Shown here piece after piece: positions 54,053 to 63,565 of a DNA stretch of 64,000 nt. The notes beneath the pieces were generated by a model. The model was not told where the DNA came from, searched no databases, and worked only from the letters and a program-made list of their open reading frames with translations. The position numbers and the translations under genes are program-made. The stretch covers positions 62,001-126,000 of the forward strand of contig NZ_JACZCR010000018.1 of the NCBI RefSeq assembly GCF_014904735.1. Reading direction: 5' to 3'. Numbering within the stretch: the stretch's first letter is position 1; each line of letters begins with the position of its first letter. The DNA is from Microbulbifer hainanensis. GTDB lineage: Bacteria; Pseudomonadota; Gammaproteobacteria; Pseudomonadales; Cellvibrionaceae.

Positions 54053-54637
54053 TTAACGGCGCCGTTGGTGCCGCTCCAAATTGTCCTGCCGCTTGCGCTC
54101 GCTCTTGCGCAGCAACACATAGGTTGCGCCCAGGCCGCCGTGCTGTTTCTGTGCGCTGTGGAAGGCGAGCACCTCTTGCAGCTGTGGCAGCCAGGCGTTG
54201 ACGCAGCTTTTCAGTACCGCCGGCTGTTTGCGGCCCTCGCCCTTGCCGTGGGTAATCAGCGCGCAACGTACGTCGGCTTCCATGCAATCGCGCACGAATT
54301 CCAATACCGCGCGGCGCGCCATCTCCACGGTGTGCCGGTGCAGGTCGAGGCGCGCATCTACCGTGTATTTACCGAGGCGCAGGTTGCGATAGACACCGTT
54401 CTGCACACCGTCGCGCTTGAACTCCAGCGGATCCCACGGATCCACCGGATCCACGCCTTCGCCGGTCAACGGGTTCAGCTCAGCGGCAGTTTCCGCGGTG
54501 GCCGCCTCGCGGCGGGCGCGCTGGTTGAGCCCCGTATCCGCGTCTTTCGCCAGCGCTACCTGGCGCTCGCGGACCAGCGGCTTTACGTCGCCGAGCTGCC
54601 CCAGGGCATCCTGGAAAATATCGCTGTCATTGGTCAC
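54053..54637 (-). CDS. Smr domain protein, DNA nicking endonuclease SmrA type
   Basis: 194 residues. An N-terminal charged region (QDALGQLGDVKPLVRERQVALAKD) is followed by the Smr domain: ARLDLHRHTVEMARRAVLEFVRDCMEADVRCALITHGKGEGRKQPAVLKSCVNAWLPQ, carrying the LDLHR and HGKG motifs. Such proteins are DNA or RNA endonucleases in the cytoplasm. This short form without MutS domains matches the gammaproteobacterial SmrA/SmrB group. It lies 26 bases after an SDR gene on the same strand. Confidence 0.92.
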   Translation of the reverse strand: MTNDSDIFQDALGQLGDVKPLVRERQVALAKDADTGLNQRARREAATAETAAELNPLTGEGVDPVDPWDPLEFKRDGVQNGVYRNLRLGKYTVDARLDLHRHTVEMARRAVLEFVRDCMEADVRCALITHGKGEGRKQPAVLKSCVNAWLPQLQEVLAFHSAQKQHGGLGATYVLLRKSERKRQDNLERHQRRR

Positions 54638-54663
54638 GTCAAAACCTCCCCCCGTGAAACCAA

Positions 54664-55530
54664 TCAGGTATCGAGAAACAGATCCACGGCCAGCTGATCC
54701 GCCTTGGCCGGATTGTGTGCGTAGTTGGTAAAGTCGGTAACGCCGCGCTCACCGAGTATTTCCTCGTCGATCAACTGGCGGCCACTCAGGGTACCGTCCT
54801 GTGTCTGCAGGATCTCATAGGCGGCATCCGCCATGATCACCGGCTTGCGACTCTGCTCAAACATCTCGCGGTTGCCCACGGCAAACTCGATCGCGGCAGT
54901 AGCCACCAGGGTGCGCGGCCACAGGGTGGCGACACTGATACCACTCTCCTTCAACTCTTCCGCCAGGCCCATGCTGAGAATGGTCATACCGAACTTGGAC
55001 AGCGCGTAGGGCGCGAAGGGGCCGAGCCATTTCGGCTGCAGGTTGATTGGCGGCGACAGGCTGAGAATATGTCCGCAGCTGGATTCTTTCAGGTATGGAA
55101 TCGCCAGGTGGGCGGTGAGATAGACCGCGCGGCTGTTGACGCTCTGCATCAGGTCGTAACGTTTTGGCGGTGTGGCCTCGACACTGGTCAGGTTGATGGC
55201 GCCGGCGTTGTTCACCACCACATCGATACCGCCGAACTTCTCCGCTGCCATGCGCATGGCCTCGGCGACCTGCTCCTCCACGCGGACATCCACCTGCAGC
55301 GCCAGGGCCCTGCCGCCAGCGGCTTCCACTTCCTCGGCTACCGAATAGATGGTACCCGGCAGTTTCGGATGCGGCTCGGCAGACTTGGCCGCGATAACGA
55401 TATTGGCTCCGTCGGCGGCACACTTGAGGGCGATGGCACGGCCAATACCGCGGCTGGCGCCGGTGATAAAGATGGTCTTGCCCTTCAGGGCACCGGTGTT
55501 CGCGGTCAGGGTTATGGGATCTTCGCTCAC
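54664..55530 (-). CDS. Short-chain dehydrogenase, HSDL2-like
   Basis: 288 residues. NAD(P) motif ITGASRGIGRAIALKCAADGANI, then VVNNAGAINLTS and a Tyr-Lys pair in APYALSKFGMTILSMGLAEEL. The residue at the usual catalytic Ser is in LSLSPPINLQP. The long 30-residue insert after the first helix (AKSAEPHPKLPGTIYSVAEEVE) is characteristic of the HSDL2 group, linked to fatty-acid metabolism. It follows a thioesterase gene by 30 bases, which fits a lipid-related role. The substrate is unknown. Confidence 0.9.
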   Translation of the reverse strand: MSEDPITLTANTGALKGKTIFITGASRGIGRAIALKCAADGANIVIAAKSAEPHPKLPGTIYSVAEEVEAAGGRALALQVDVRVEEQVAEAMRMAAEKFGGIDVVVNNAGAINLTSVEATPPKRYDLMQSVNSRAVYLTAHLAIPYLKESSCGHILSLSPPINLQPKWLGPFAPYALSKFGMTILSMGLAEELKESGISVATLWPRTLVATAAIEFAVGNREMFEQSRKPVIMADAAYEILQTQDGTLSGRQLIDEEILGERGVTDFTNYAHNPAKADQLAVDLFLDT

Positions 55531-55560
55531 GGAATATCTCCTGCGTATGAGGCCTTGGGT

Positions 55561-56004
55561 TCAAGCGCTGTCGGGAGCGACGACCGCCGGGCAATACACA
55601 TCCTTGAATACCTGTGGCATGCGCTTGGGCTTGCCGCTGGACAGTTCAATGCACACCATCTGCCACTGGGCGCGCAGTATCAGCGCCTCGTCAGCAGCGC
55701 GGAACACCTGGAATTGCCGGGTCATATTCAGGCGCCCGTCGACTTTTGTCAGCCAGGTGCCGAACAGCAGTTCGTCGCCCTCCCTGGCCGCCAGTATATA
55801 GTCGTACTCGGCCTGGCGAATGGCCATACCGCGGTCGAGACCCTGGTAATTAGTGACATCCAGCCCCAGCTCGACACTGTGGGCCCAGCCGGCGCGCTCG
55901 CACCAGCGGACATATTCGGCATTGTTGGCGTGGTGCAGACCGTCGACATGCTCCGGCTGCACGGTGACTCTCCAGACATAGGGGTGCGGTAAATCCCACT
56001 GCAT
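55561..56004 (-). CDS. Acyl-CoA thioesterase, 4HBT family
   Basis: 147 residues. Hotdog fold with the motif VQPEHVDGLHHANNAEYVRWCERA, where Asp is replaced by His or Glu at the usual catalytic place (VQPEHVDGLHHANN). The rest, AVDYILAAREGDELLFGTWLTKVDGR-like strands (YDYILAAREGDELLFGTWL), fits YbgC/FadM-type enzymes. It hydrolyses acyl-CoA thioesters in the cytoplasm. It heads a three-gene minus-strand run with the HSDL2-like SDR and smr. Confidence 0.85.
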   Translation of the reverse strand: MQWDLPHPYVWRVTVQPEHVDGLHHANNAEYVRWCERAGWAHSVELGLDVTNYQGLDRGMAIRQAEYDYILAAREGDELLFGTWLTKVDGRLNMTRQFQVFRAADEALILRAQWQMVCIELSSGKPKRMPQVFKDVYCPAVVAPDSA

Positions 56005-56120
56005 TGAACACCTCGTGTCATCCCGTTGAACCCGAGCCTATGCGATCCACCGGCAAAATAAAACGTCATGGGCACCGTTTCACCGGGACGCAGGATACGC
56101 CCGGCGGAAGGCCCAAATGA

Positions 56121-56146
56121 AAAAAGGCCCCGATTGGGGCCTTTTT
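56121..56146. terminator. Bidirectional terminator between thioesterase region and secB
   Basis: AAAAGGCCCCGATTGGGGCCTTTT with A and T runs on both sides. It ends the secB-side minus-strand transcript just after the secB stop. Confidence 0.9.
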
Positions 56147-56165
56147 CGCGATGCGCTGGGGTCGA

Positions 56166-56666
56166 TCAGGCCTCGGCCTGCTCTTCCTTGGCGCCTTCGG
56201 CCTGCTGTTGTGCCTGGGCCAGAGCCGCGGCAAACAGGGCGTCGAAGTTGATCGGCGGCAGCATCAGGGCCGGGAAGGAACCCTTGGTGACCGCGTTATC
56301 CACCACTTCGCGCGCGTAAGGGAAGAGGATTTGCGGGCAGGCAGTGTTCAGCGCCTGAGCCAGCTGCTGACCTTCCAGGCCCTTCACGGTGAACAGGCCG
56401 GCCTGCTGAACTTCCACCAGGAAAGCGGTCTCTTCTTCCAGCTTCACGGTGATGGTCAGAGTCAGCGCCACTTCGTACAGATCTTCGTCGATCTTGGCGG
56501 TTTTGGTGTTCAGCTCCTGGTTAACCTGGGGCTGCCACTGCTTTTTGAAGACCTCGGCACCCATCGGGGTTTCGAAGGAGAGATCTTTCAGGTAGATGCG
56601 CTGCATCTGGAATTGTACGTTTGGAGCCTCTGCGTTGGACGCTGCGCCGTTTTGTTCTTCAGCCAT
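56166..56666 (-). CDS. secB: Protein-export chaperone SecB
   Basis: 166 residues, normal for SecB. It keeps pre-proteins unfolded and hands them to SecA. Typical stretches are [51 protein letters not shown] and [36 protein letters not shown]. It lies downstream of grxC and a rhodanese-fold gene on the same strand, the usual gammaproteobacterial order. Confidence 0.97.
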   Translation of the reverse strand: MAEEQNGAASNAEAPNVQFQMQRIYLKDLSFETPMGAEVFKKQWQPQVNQELNTKTAKIDEDLYEVALTLTITVKLEEETAFLVEVQQAGLFTVKGLEGQQLAQALNTACPQILFPYAREVVDNAVTKGSFPALMLPPINFDALFAAALAQAQQQAEGAKEEQAEA

Positions 56667-56813
56667 GTTACTGCCTGTTCTTTATATTAATGGTTTGATT
56701 CTGCCTTCCGTGAGAAAGACTCCCTAATGAGACTTTCAAATGGGGCCTTCGAATACCGTTTCAAGGCCGAAAAACGAATTTGTCGCCGAATTGTCGCTGG
56801 CGGACAAACCGGG

Positions 56814-57065
56814 TCAGCGCAGCAGCTTGTCCAGCTGTCTGCTGCGCTCCAGGCCCATCAGCTCATCGCAGCCGCCCACATGGCGGTTTCCGATCCAGAT
56901 CTGCGGTACCGTGCGGCTGCCAGCCTTGGCAGTCATCTCCGCGCGCAGGCGGGGATTGTTGTCGACGGAGATCTCCCGATACCTGGCACCCTTGCTGTCC
57001 AGCAGCTGCTTGGCGCGGATACAGAAGGGGCAGAAGCGAGTGGTGTATATGACGATATCTTGCAT
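56814..57065 (-). CDS. grxC: Glutaredoxin 3
   Basis: 83 residues from ATG 57065; a longer reading from 57134 runs into the rhodanese gene. The redox motif is Cys12-Pro-Phe-Cys15 (YTTRFCPFCIRAKQLLDSKG), with the glutathione-binding RTVPQIWIGNRHVGGCDEL following. It reduces disulfides and glutathione mixed disulfides in the cytoplasm. It lies 32 bases after the rhodanese-fold gene and 147 bases before secB. Confidence 0.96.
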   Translation of the reverse strand: MQDIVIYTTRFCPFCIRAKQLLDSKGARYREISVDNNPRLRAEMTAKAGSRTVPQIWIGNRHVGGCDELMGLERSRQLDKLLR

Positions 57066-57097
57066 GCTAAACCTCAGCGCTCGGCCGCCGTTGGCGA

Positions 57098-57508
57098 TCA
57101 GCCCTTGACCAGCGGCAGGTTCTGGTTGGCCCACTCGGCCATGCCGCCCTGCAGGCGCCGCACCTGGTAGCCCTGCTTCTTGAGCAGGCGGCCGACGGCG
57201 CCGGCGTGCTGGCCCATCTTGTCCGCGACAATCACTGTCTTGCCCTTCAGCGGCGCCAGTTCGCCGATACGGTCCGCCACCTCGCCGTGGGGGATGTGCA
57301 CGGAATCGACGATATGGCCGGCGCTGTATTCACTGCGGTCGCGCACGTCGAGAATACGCGCATCCTCGGTATTGATCAGCCGCGTAACCTCGTGGATCGA
57401 GGCCGGCGTACCCGCGCGGACGCGCTCGCTGAATGCCAGTGCATAGAGTAGTACGACCAGCAGGCTGACCAGCATCCACTGTTCGCTGATAAAAACGAAA
57501 AAGTCCAC
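57098..57508 (-). CDS. Membrane-anchored rhodanese-like protein lacking the catalytic cysteine
   Basis: 136 residues. An N-terminal membrane segment (WMLVSLLVVLLYALAFS) anchors a single rhodanese domain: ARILDVRDRSEYSAGHIVDSVHIPHGEV and the C-terminal VRRLQGGMAEWANQNLPL. At the active-site loop the sequence is VIVADKMGQHAG; the position usually held by Cys is Ala (codon GCG). The fold therefore seems kept but sulfur transfer by the usual mechanism is not possible. The context, upstream of grxC and secB, is that of YibN. It may serve as a binding module. Confidence 0.88.
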   Translation of the reverse strand: MDFFVFISEQWMLVSLLVVLLYALAFSERVRAGTPASIHEVTRLINTEDARILDVRDRSEYSAGHIVDSVHIPHGEVADRIGELAPLKGKTVIVADKMGQHAGAVGRLLKKQGYQVRRLQGGMAEWANQNLPLVKG

Positions 57509-57744
57509 TTCGCTTCCTTATCGGTCCGCCGCAGTCCCGCGCCGCCCCGCTCAATTGTTGTTGTCACTCCGGCGCCCGGTGACGCCCGATGTGGCGGGAG
57601 TATACACGATTGTGGCGAATTCTTAACCAGCAAATTGTGTCGCAAGCCCGCGGAACTGAGGCCTTTGACATGGTTAAACGGTGCGCAAACAGGTTAAAAT
57701 CCGCGTCCTCCGACTGAATCCACCGGCAAAGGAACACTCTCGCT

Positions 57745-59295
57745 ATGGCCGCTGAGCAATCTACCCAAAAACGTCCCCTGATCCTGCTGATCCTGGACGG
57801 CTTCGGCCACAGCGACAACCCCGAGCACAATGCGATTTACGCAGCCAAATCGCCGGTGTGGGACCAGATCTGGGCGACCCGCCCCAAGACCCTGATCCAG
57901 ACCTCGGGCATGGCCGTGGGCCTGCCGGAGGGGCAGATGGGCAACTCCGAGGTGGGCCATATGACCCTCGGTGCGGGCCGCGTGGTGTACCAGAACTTCA
58001 CCCGCATCAACAAGGCGATCGAGGATGGCGACTTCTTCCGCAATCCGGCCTATACCGCGGCGGTGGACAAGGCCATCGCCAACAACAGCGCCGTGCACAT
58101 CATGGGGCTGGCGTCCGAGGGCGGTGTACACAGCCACGAAGACCATATCGTCGCGATGATCACCCTGGCGGCCCAGCGCGGCGCCACAAAGATCTACGTG
58201 CACGCCTTCCTCGACGGCCGCGACACACCGCCGCGCAGTGCCGAGCCGACTCTGGCGCGCCTGATGCAGGTGTGCGATTCCGTCGGCAGCGCGCGCATCG
58301 CCAGCCTTTCCGGCCGTTACTTCGCCATGGACCGCGACCAGCGCTGGAATCGCATCCAGTCCGTGTACGACCTGCTGACCCTCGGCGAAGCCGAGCACAG
58401 CGCGCCGGATGCCCTCGCCGGGCTGGCCGCCGCCTACGAGCGCGGTGAAAACGATGAGTTTGTTGCCCCGACCCGCATCGGCGACGCGGCGCCGATCGCC
58501 GATGGCGATGCCGTGGTCTTCATGAACTTCCGCCCGGACCGCGCGCGCCAGCTGACCCGCGCCTTTACCGAAGCCGATTTCGACGGTTTCCAGCGCCGCG
58601 CTACACCCAAACTGGCGGACTTCGTGATGACCACCGAGTACGCCGCGGATATCAACGCCAGCTGCGCCTTCCCGCCGGAGAACCTGGTGAACTCCTTCGG
58701 CGAGTACCTGGCCGACCAGGGCAAGACCCAGCTGCGCATCGCCGAGACCGAAAAGTACGCCCACGTGACTTTCTTTTTCAGCGGCGGTCGCGAGGAGCCA
58801 TACTCCGGTGAGACCCGCGAGTTGATCAAGTCGCCGAACGTGGCCACCTACGACCTGCAGCCAGAGATGAGCGCGCCGGAAGTCACCGACAAGCTGGTCG
58901 CGGCAATCGAGAGTGGCCACTACGATGCCATCATCTGCAACTATGCTAACGGCGACATGGTCGGCCACACCGGCGTTTTCGAGGCCGCAGTAAAGGCCGT
59001 GGAAGCACTGGACAGCTGCGTCGGCCGCGTGGTCGATGCGGCGCTGGCCGCCGGCGGCGAAGTGCTGATCACCGCCGACCACGGCAACGTGGAAGAGATG
59101 TACGATGCCGGTTCCGGCCAGGTCAGCACCCAGCACTCCACGCTGCCGGTGCCGTTCGTCTATGTCGGCGCGCGCAAACTGAGCCTGCGCGATGGCGGCA
59201 GTCTGGCGGACGTGGCGCCGACCATGCTAGCGTTAATGAACCTGCCGCAACCGGCGGAAATGACTGGCCACAGCCTGGTGCAATTCGACCAATGA
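57745..59295 (+). CDS. gpmI: 2,3-bisphosphoglycerate-independent phosphoglycerate mutase
   Basis: 516 residues, normal length. It interconverts 3- and 2-phosphoglycerate in glycolysis using two manganese ions. The metal and phosphoserine residues are visible: [10 protein letters not shown] near the start, the catalytic Ser in [39 protein letters not shown] block ([18 protein letters not shown]), [36 protein letters not shown] and [16 protein letters not shown] precedes the start. The stop overlaps the envC start by four bases. Confidence 0.98.
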   Translation: MAAEQSTQKRPLILLILDGFGHSDNPEHNAIYAAKSPVWDQIWATRPKTLIQTSGMAVGLPEGQMGNSEVGHMTLGAGRVVYQNFTRINKAIEDGDFFRNPAYTAAVDKAIANNSAVHIMGLASEGGVHSHEDHIVAMITLAAQRGATKIYVHAFLDGRDTPPRSAEPTLARLMQVCDSVGSARIASLSGRYFAMDRDQRWNRIQSVYDLLTLGEAEHSAPDALAGLAAAYERGENDEFVAPTRIGDAAPIADGDAVVFMNFRPDRARQLTRAFTEADFDGFQRRATPKLADFVMTTEYAADINASCAFPPENLVNSFGEYLADQGKTQLRIAETEKYAHVTFFFSGGREEPYSGETRELIKSPNVATYDLQPEMSAPEVTDKLVAAIESGHYDAIICNYANGDMVGHTGVFEAAVKAVEALDSCVGRVVDAALAAGGEVLITADHGNVEEMYDAGSGQVSTQHSTLPVPFVYVGARKLSLRDGGSLADVAPTMLALMNLPQPAEMTGHSLVQFDQ

Positions 59296-60431
59296 TGACG
59301 AGACTTTTAGCCGCAATACTGACCGCACTCCTGTGCCTGCCCGCGCTGGCGGACGACAGCAAGGACGCGGACCAGCAGGCGCGCCTGAAGGAAATCAAGC
59401 AGCGCATCGAATCCCTACAGAAGGAACTGAACCAGGTGAAGAGCCAGCGCGACCAGCTGCTCAAGGACCTGGAGGACAACGAAAAGGATATCTCCGAACT
59501 GCACAAGCGCGTCGACAAGATCAAGAGCGACATGCGCAGCCGCACGGATAAGCTGCAGGAACTGAAAAAAGAACAGAAACAGCTGGAAGAGTCGCGGCGA
59601 AGTATGCAGCGGCGGGTCGAGCAGGAAGTCGCCGCCGCTTACCGACTGGGGAAACAGGAGCAGATCAAACTGCTCCTCAACCAGCAAGATCCGCAACACA
59701 TCGCCCGCCAGCTCCGCTACCACGAATACTTCCTCCAAGAACGCAGCCGCGTCATCGACGACTATCTCGACACCCTCACCTCCCTGCACACCGTCAGCAC
59801 CACCATCGAGCGCGAGCGCGACACACTGGACGGCGAGCGGCAGCAGCTGGAGGGCCGGGAACAGCAGCTGGTCGGCGCCCAGCGCAACCGCCAGCGCACC
59901 CTGGACAAGCTCGCCGCGCGGCTGGCCGACAAGAGTGGCGAACTGCAGCAGCTGAAGAGCGACCGTTCGCGCCTGCAGAAACTGGTGGATGAAGTGGGCC
60001 GCGCCATCGCCTCGCTGGTCAGTCCCCACGACCAGCAGCCTTTCGCCAAACAGCGCGGGCGCCTGCACTGGCCCACCCACGGCCAACGCACCAATGCCTA
60101 CGGCCAGCGCCGCAGCAATGGACTTACCTGGATGGGCATTACCATCCGCGCCAATGAGGGTACCCCGGTGCAGGCCATTCACCGCGGGCGCGTGGTCTTC
60201 GCCGACTACCTGCGCGGGCAGGGCATGCTGATCATCCTCGATCACGGCGACGGCTATATGAGCCTCTACGCCCACAACCAGTCACTGACCCGCAGCCTCG
60301 GCGAATGGGTGGAGAGCGGCGACGTGATCGCCCGGGTGGGTAACAGCGGCGGCCTCGAACGGAGCGGTCTCTACTTCGAAATCCGCCACCGCGGCAAACC
60401 CCAGGACCCCACCATCTGGTGTCGCCGCTGA
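59292..60431 (+). CDS. envC: Murein hydrolase activator EnvC
   Basis: 379 residues. Signal peptide ([16 protein letters not shown]), then about 200 residues of coiled coil ([20 protein letters not shown] and later [20 protein letters not shown]) that interacts with FtsEX. The C-terminal LytM/M23 domain has [19 protein letters not shown] but lacks the metal ligands: LTWMGITI replaces the usual HxGxD and LYFEIRH replaces HLHFE. This degenerate site is normal for EnvC, which activates the amidases AmiA/AmiB at the septum. Start ATG overlaps the gpmI stop (ATGA). Confidence 0.95.
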   Translation: MMTRLLAAILTALLCLPALADDSKDADQQARLKEIKQRIESLQKELNQVKSQRDQLLKDLEDNEKDISELHKRVDKIKSDMRSRTDKLQELKKEQKQLEESRRSMQRRVEQEVAAAYRLGKQEQIKLLLNQQDPQHIARQLRYHEYFLQERSRVIDDYLDTLTSLHTVSTTIERERDTLDGERQQLEGREQQLVGAQRNRQRTLDKLAARLADKSGELQQLKSDRSRLQKLVDEVGRAIASLVSPHDQQPFAKQRGRLHWPTHGQRTNAYGQRRSNGLTWMGITIRANEGTPVQAIHRGRVVFADYLRGQGMLIILDHGDGYMSLYAHNQSLTRSLGEWVESGDVIARVGNSGGLERSGLYFEIRHRGKPQDPTIWCRR

Positions 60432-60564
60432 ACCCACTGACATAGTGCGCCTCTCCTCGCGGGAGAAGGGCAGCGAGAAATGGACGCCGGAGCAGTCACT
60501 ACTTTCGCTCACGCCATTGCAAGCCGGCTAGGCTGACAAAAGGCCCTTAGGCAACGCGGTCACC

Positions 60565-60924
60565 GTGAGCAAGCCCAAATCCATACACTGCAAACGCGCC
60601 TATGAACCGCCGCAGCGGAGCGACGGCTACCGCGTGCTGGTGGATCGCCTGTGGCCGCGCGGTGCCAGCCGCGAATCCCTACAACTGGACGACTGGCGCA
60701 AGGAGCTGGCACCGTCCGACGAGCTGCGCCAGTGGTTCAATCACGATCCCCGGCTTTGGGCCGCCTTTTACCAGCGCTACCACAAAGAATTGCGCGACAA
60801 ACCGGATGAGATCCAATCGCTTCTGAAAGCCTGTAATGGGCACTCGTTGACACTGGTCTACGCCGCACGCGATCCGGACCACAACAATGCTGTAGCGCTG
60901 AAAATGTTCCTGGAACAGCACTGA
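60565..60924 (+). CDS. DUF488 family protein
   Basis: 119 residues from GTG 60565. The N-terminus KRAYEPPQRSDGYRVLVDRLWPRGASRESLQLDDWRKELAPS, then WFNHDPRLWAAFYQRYHKEL and LVYAARDPDHNNAVALKMFLEQ, matches the short DUF488 type (YeaO-like). Function is unknown; YeaO-like proteins are cytoplasmic. It is a separate small gene between envC and ctpA, with no clear operon link. Confidence 0.93.
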   Translation: MSKPKSIHCKRAYEPPQRSDGYRVLVDRLWPRGASRESLQLDDWRKELAPSDELRQWFNHDPRLWAAFYQRYHKELRDKPDEIQSLLKACNGHSLTLVYAARDPDHNNAVALKMFLEQH

Positions 60925-61063
60925 AGTCTCGGGATCGCGAAACAACGGTCACAGCAACCCGCTTTCACGCTGCGGAATTCCCCGCCAACTTGAAAACCCT
61001 GCCAGCCCCCCGGGTCTACACTTTCGCAAAGAAAGGAAGAAATAAGGCAGAGGTCTCATCGAC

Positions 61064-62413
61064 ATGTTCACTCCCAAAGCGCTGACCACCTTCTTCGGCG
61101 CCGCCGCCCTCACTGTCTTGCCGCTGATGGGACTCAGTGAAGGCGATCCCGCAGAGCAAATTGCTCCGCAAGCGGGCACCCGGCTGCCGCTGGAGGACCT
61201 GCGCAGCTTCGCCAAGGTGTTCGAACAGATCCGTCAGGGTTATATCGAGGAAGTGGACGACAGCACACTGCTCGAATACGCGATCAAGGGCATGTTGCAG
61301 GGCCTGGATCCCCACTCGTCCTACCTGGACCGCGCCTCCTTCGACGACCTGCAAGCCAATACCACCGGCGAATTTGCCGGGCTGGGTATCGAGGTGGGTA
61401 TCGAAAACGACCATATCACCATCGTCACCCCGATGGACGACACGCCCGCCTCGCGGGCCGGGCTCAGGTCAGGCGATGTGATCCTGCGCCTCGCCGGCAA
61501 GTCCCTGCGCGGGGTCGGCCTCGACGAGGCGGTTGAGCTGATGCGCGGGCCCAAGGGCAGCAGCGTCACGCTGACCATCGGCCGCAAGGGCCACAAGGAA
61601 CCCTTCGACGTCACCCTGAAACGCGATACCGTGCGCGTGCGCAGCGTGCGCAGCAAAGTTCTCGACGAGGGCTACGGTTACCTGCGAATCAGCCAGTTCC
61701 AGATCGATACCGGCAAAGACGTCGCGCGGGAGATTACCAAGCTGCAGAAGAAGGGCGAACTGAAAGGGCTGATCCTCGACCTGCGCAACAACCCCGGTGG
61801 CGTGCTGCAGTCGTCGGTGGAAGTGGCCGACGCCTTCCTCGACAGCGGCCTGGTGGTCTACACCGAAGGCCGCAATGAATCTGCCAACCTGAAATACTCT
61901 GCCGAACCCGGCGATATGATCAAGGGCGCCCCAATCGTAGTGCTGATCAACGACGGCTCCGCATCCGCTGCGGAAATCGTTGCCGGCGCTCTGCAGGACC
62001 ACCGCCGTGCGGTGCTGATGGGCACCGATAGTTTCGGCAAGGGCTCGGTACAGACAGTGATTCCGATCAACGCCGAGCGCGCAATCAAGTTAACCACTGC
62101 GCTCTACTACACCCCCAACGGCCGCTCCATTCAGGCCCAGGGGATCACACCGGATATCGTGGTCGAACGGGTCAAGATCACGCGCCTGGAGCAGGCCGCG
62201 CGCACCACGGAAGCGGATCTCGCCGGACACCTGGGCAACGGTAACGGCGGTGAAGAGCGCAATGCGGCAGATCGCGTGCGCGAGAAAGAGGGGCGCGAGG
62301 ACTGGCTGGATCGCGACAACCAGATTTTCGAAGCGCTCAACGTACTCAAGGGCCTCAATCTCTACGCCCAGCGGCAGCACGAACTGCGCGAGCACGTAGC
62401 CAGTACCCGATAA
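61064..62413 (+). CDS. ctpA: C-terminal processing peptidase, S41 family
   Basis: 449 residues, exported. A hydrophobic N-terminus (TTFFGAAALTVLPLMGLS) is followed by a helical part (LRSFAKVFEQIRQGYIEEVDD), a PDZ domain (GIEVGIENDHITIVTPMDDTPASRAGLRSGDVILRLAGK, about residues 110-150), and the protease domain with catalytic Ser in LINDGSASAAEIVAGAL and Lys in DSFGKGSVQTVI. The order gpmI-envC-ctpA is common in gammaproteobacteria. It acts in the periplasm, often with an adaptor lipoprotein, on peptidoglycan hydrolases. Confidence 0.96.
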   Translation: MFTPKALTTFFGAAALTVLPLMGLSEGDPAEQIAPQAGTRLPLEDLRSFAKVFEQIRQGYIEEVDDSTLLEYAIKGMLQGLDPHSSYLDRASFDDLQANTTGEFAGLGIEVGIENDHITIVTPMDDTPASRAGLRSGDVILRLAGKSLRGVGLDEAVELMRGPKGSSVTLTIGRKGHKEPFDVTLKRDTVRVRSVRSKVLDEGYGYLRISQFQIDTGKDVAREITKLQKKGELKGLILDLRNNPGGVLQSSVEVADAFLDSGLVVYTEGRNESANLKYSAEPGDMIKGAPIVVLINDGSASAAEIVAGALQDHRRAVLMGTDSFGKGSVQTVIPINAERAIKLTTALYYTPNGRSIQAQGITPDIVVERVKITRLEQAARTTEADLAGHLGNGNGGEERNAADRVREKEGREDWLDRDNQIFEALNVLKGLNLYAQRQHELREHVASTR

Positions 62414-62493
62414 CATACGGCCGGGATGAACATTCCCGGCAACCGCGGAAATTACAGTAGTCGTCAGCAGTAAAGGCCGAGCGAGGTTTGTCC

Positions 62494-62775
62494 ATGCCGG
62501 CTTTGCGGAAGGTGGTTATGCAGCAGTACCGCGCAGGCGAGGAGGATGCCCCCATTCCTTCGCGTTCTGACCGCTTCTACAAACTGGGGGATGATTGGTA
62601 CTTCCAGGTGCGCGGCGGTGACTGCTTCGGCCCCTACCCCTGCCGTGACGAGGCACAGCGCGCCGTGCGTCAGTTCTTCGGGTCCGCCGCATCCTCCGGC
62701 CAACAGGGCGGCGCCGTTATCCATCCTTTCGGTAACCAGCGCGCCCGGCAGTGGCGAAAAAAGCACGGAAACTGA
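62494..62775 (+). CDS. DUF6316-like small protein
   Basis: 93 residues from ATG 62494; ATG 62518 (MQQYRAGEED) has a better-looking upstream GGAAGGTGG and would give 85. The core SDRFYKLGDDWYFQVRGGDCFGPYPCRDEAQRAVRQFF is a short beta-hairpin-plus-helix motif seen in small gammaproteobacterial proteins. The tail is basic. No signal peptide is seen. Function unknown. Confidence 0.75.
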   Translation: MPALRKVVMQQYRAGEEDAPIPSRSDRFYKLGDDWYFQVRGGDCFGPYPCRDEAQRAVRQFFGSAASSGQQGGAVIHPFGNQRARQWRKKHGN

Positions 62776-62802
62776 TTCGCCGCTTCTCACCCGCGTTGCC
62801 TG

Positions 62803-63564
62803 CTAGAGGCGCATCTCGATACCCTGGCTCTGCATAAATGCCTTGGCCTCGGCGATCGTGTATTCGCCGAAGTGGAAAATACTCGCCGCCAGTACCGCAT
62901 CCGCGCCGCCCTGCAGCACGCCTTCCGCCAGATGTTGTAAATTGCCGACGCCACCGGAGGCGATCACCGGAACCGGCACCGCATCGCTGACCGCACGCGT
63001 CAGCGCCAGGTCGAAACCGTTCTTGGTGCCGTCCCTGTCCATGCTGGTCAGCAGGATTTCACCGGCGCCAAGAGCGGCCATTTTTTTTGCCCACTCCACC
63101 GCGTCAATGCCGGTGGGCTTACGCCCGCCGTGAGTAAAGATCTCCCAATTGCCATCGCTGACCTGCTTGGCATCGATGGCGACTACGATGCACTGGCTGC
63201 CAAAGCGCTCGGCGGCCTCGCGCACGAACTCGGGATTTTTTACCGCTGCGGAATTGATCGCGGTCTTGTCGGCGCCGGCGTTCAGCAGGTTGCGGATGTC
63301 CTGCAGGCTGCGCACCCCGCCACCGACCGTCAGCGGAATAAATACCTGCGAAGCCATCTGCTCCACGGTATGCAGCGTGGTATCGCGGCCTTCGTGGGTG
63401 GCAGTGATATCGAGAAAAGTCACTTCATCCGCACCGGCTTCGTTGTAGCGCCGGGCGATCTCCACCGGGTCACCGGCATCGCGGATATCGACAAAGTTAA
63501 CGCCCTTCACCACGCGGCCGGCATCGACGTCGAGACAGGGAATAATGCGCTTTGCGAGGCCCAT
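62803..63564 (-). CDS. hisF: Imidazole glycerol phosphate synthase cyclase subunit
   Basis: 253 residues from ATG 63564 ([21 protein letters not shown]). It closes the imidazole ring in histidine synthesis, using ammonia from HisH. Catalytic Asp residues are in [10 protein letters not shown] and [14 protein letters not shown], and phosphate-binding glycines in [13 protein letters not shown] and [12 protein letters not shown]. One base separates its start from the hisA stop, so the two are translated together. Confidence 0.97.
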   Translation of the reverse strand: MGLAKRIIPCLDVDAGRVVKGVNFVDIRDAGDPVEIARRYNEAGADEVTFLDITATHEGRDTTLHTVEQMASQVFIPLTVGGGVRSLQDIRNLLNAGADKTAINSAAVKNPEFVREAAERFGSQCIVVAIDAKQVSDGNWEIFTHGGRKPTGIDAVEWAKKMAALGAGEILLTSMDRDGTKNGFDLALTRAVSDAVPVPVIASGGVGNLQHLAEGVLQGGADAVLAASIFHFGEYTIAEAKAFMQSQGIEMRL

Positions 63565-63565
63565 A

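Noticed and set aside
57694..59136. Minus-strand frame of 480 codons opposite gpmI
   Set aside because: gpmI is certain by motifs; the antisense frame lacks any domain.
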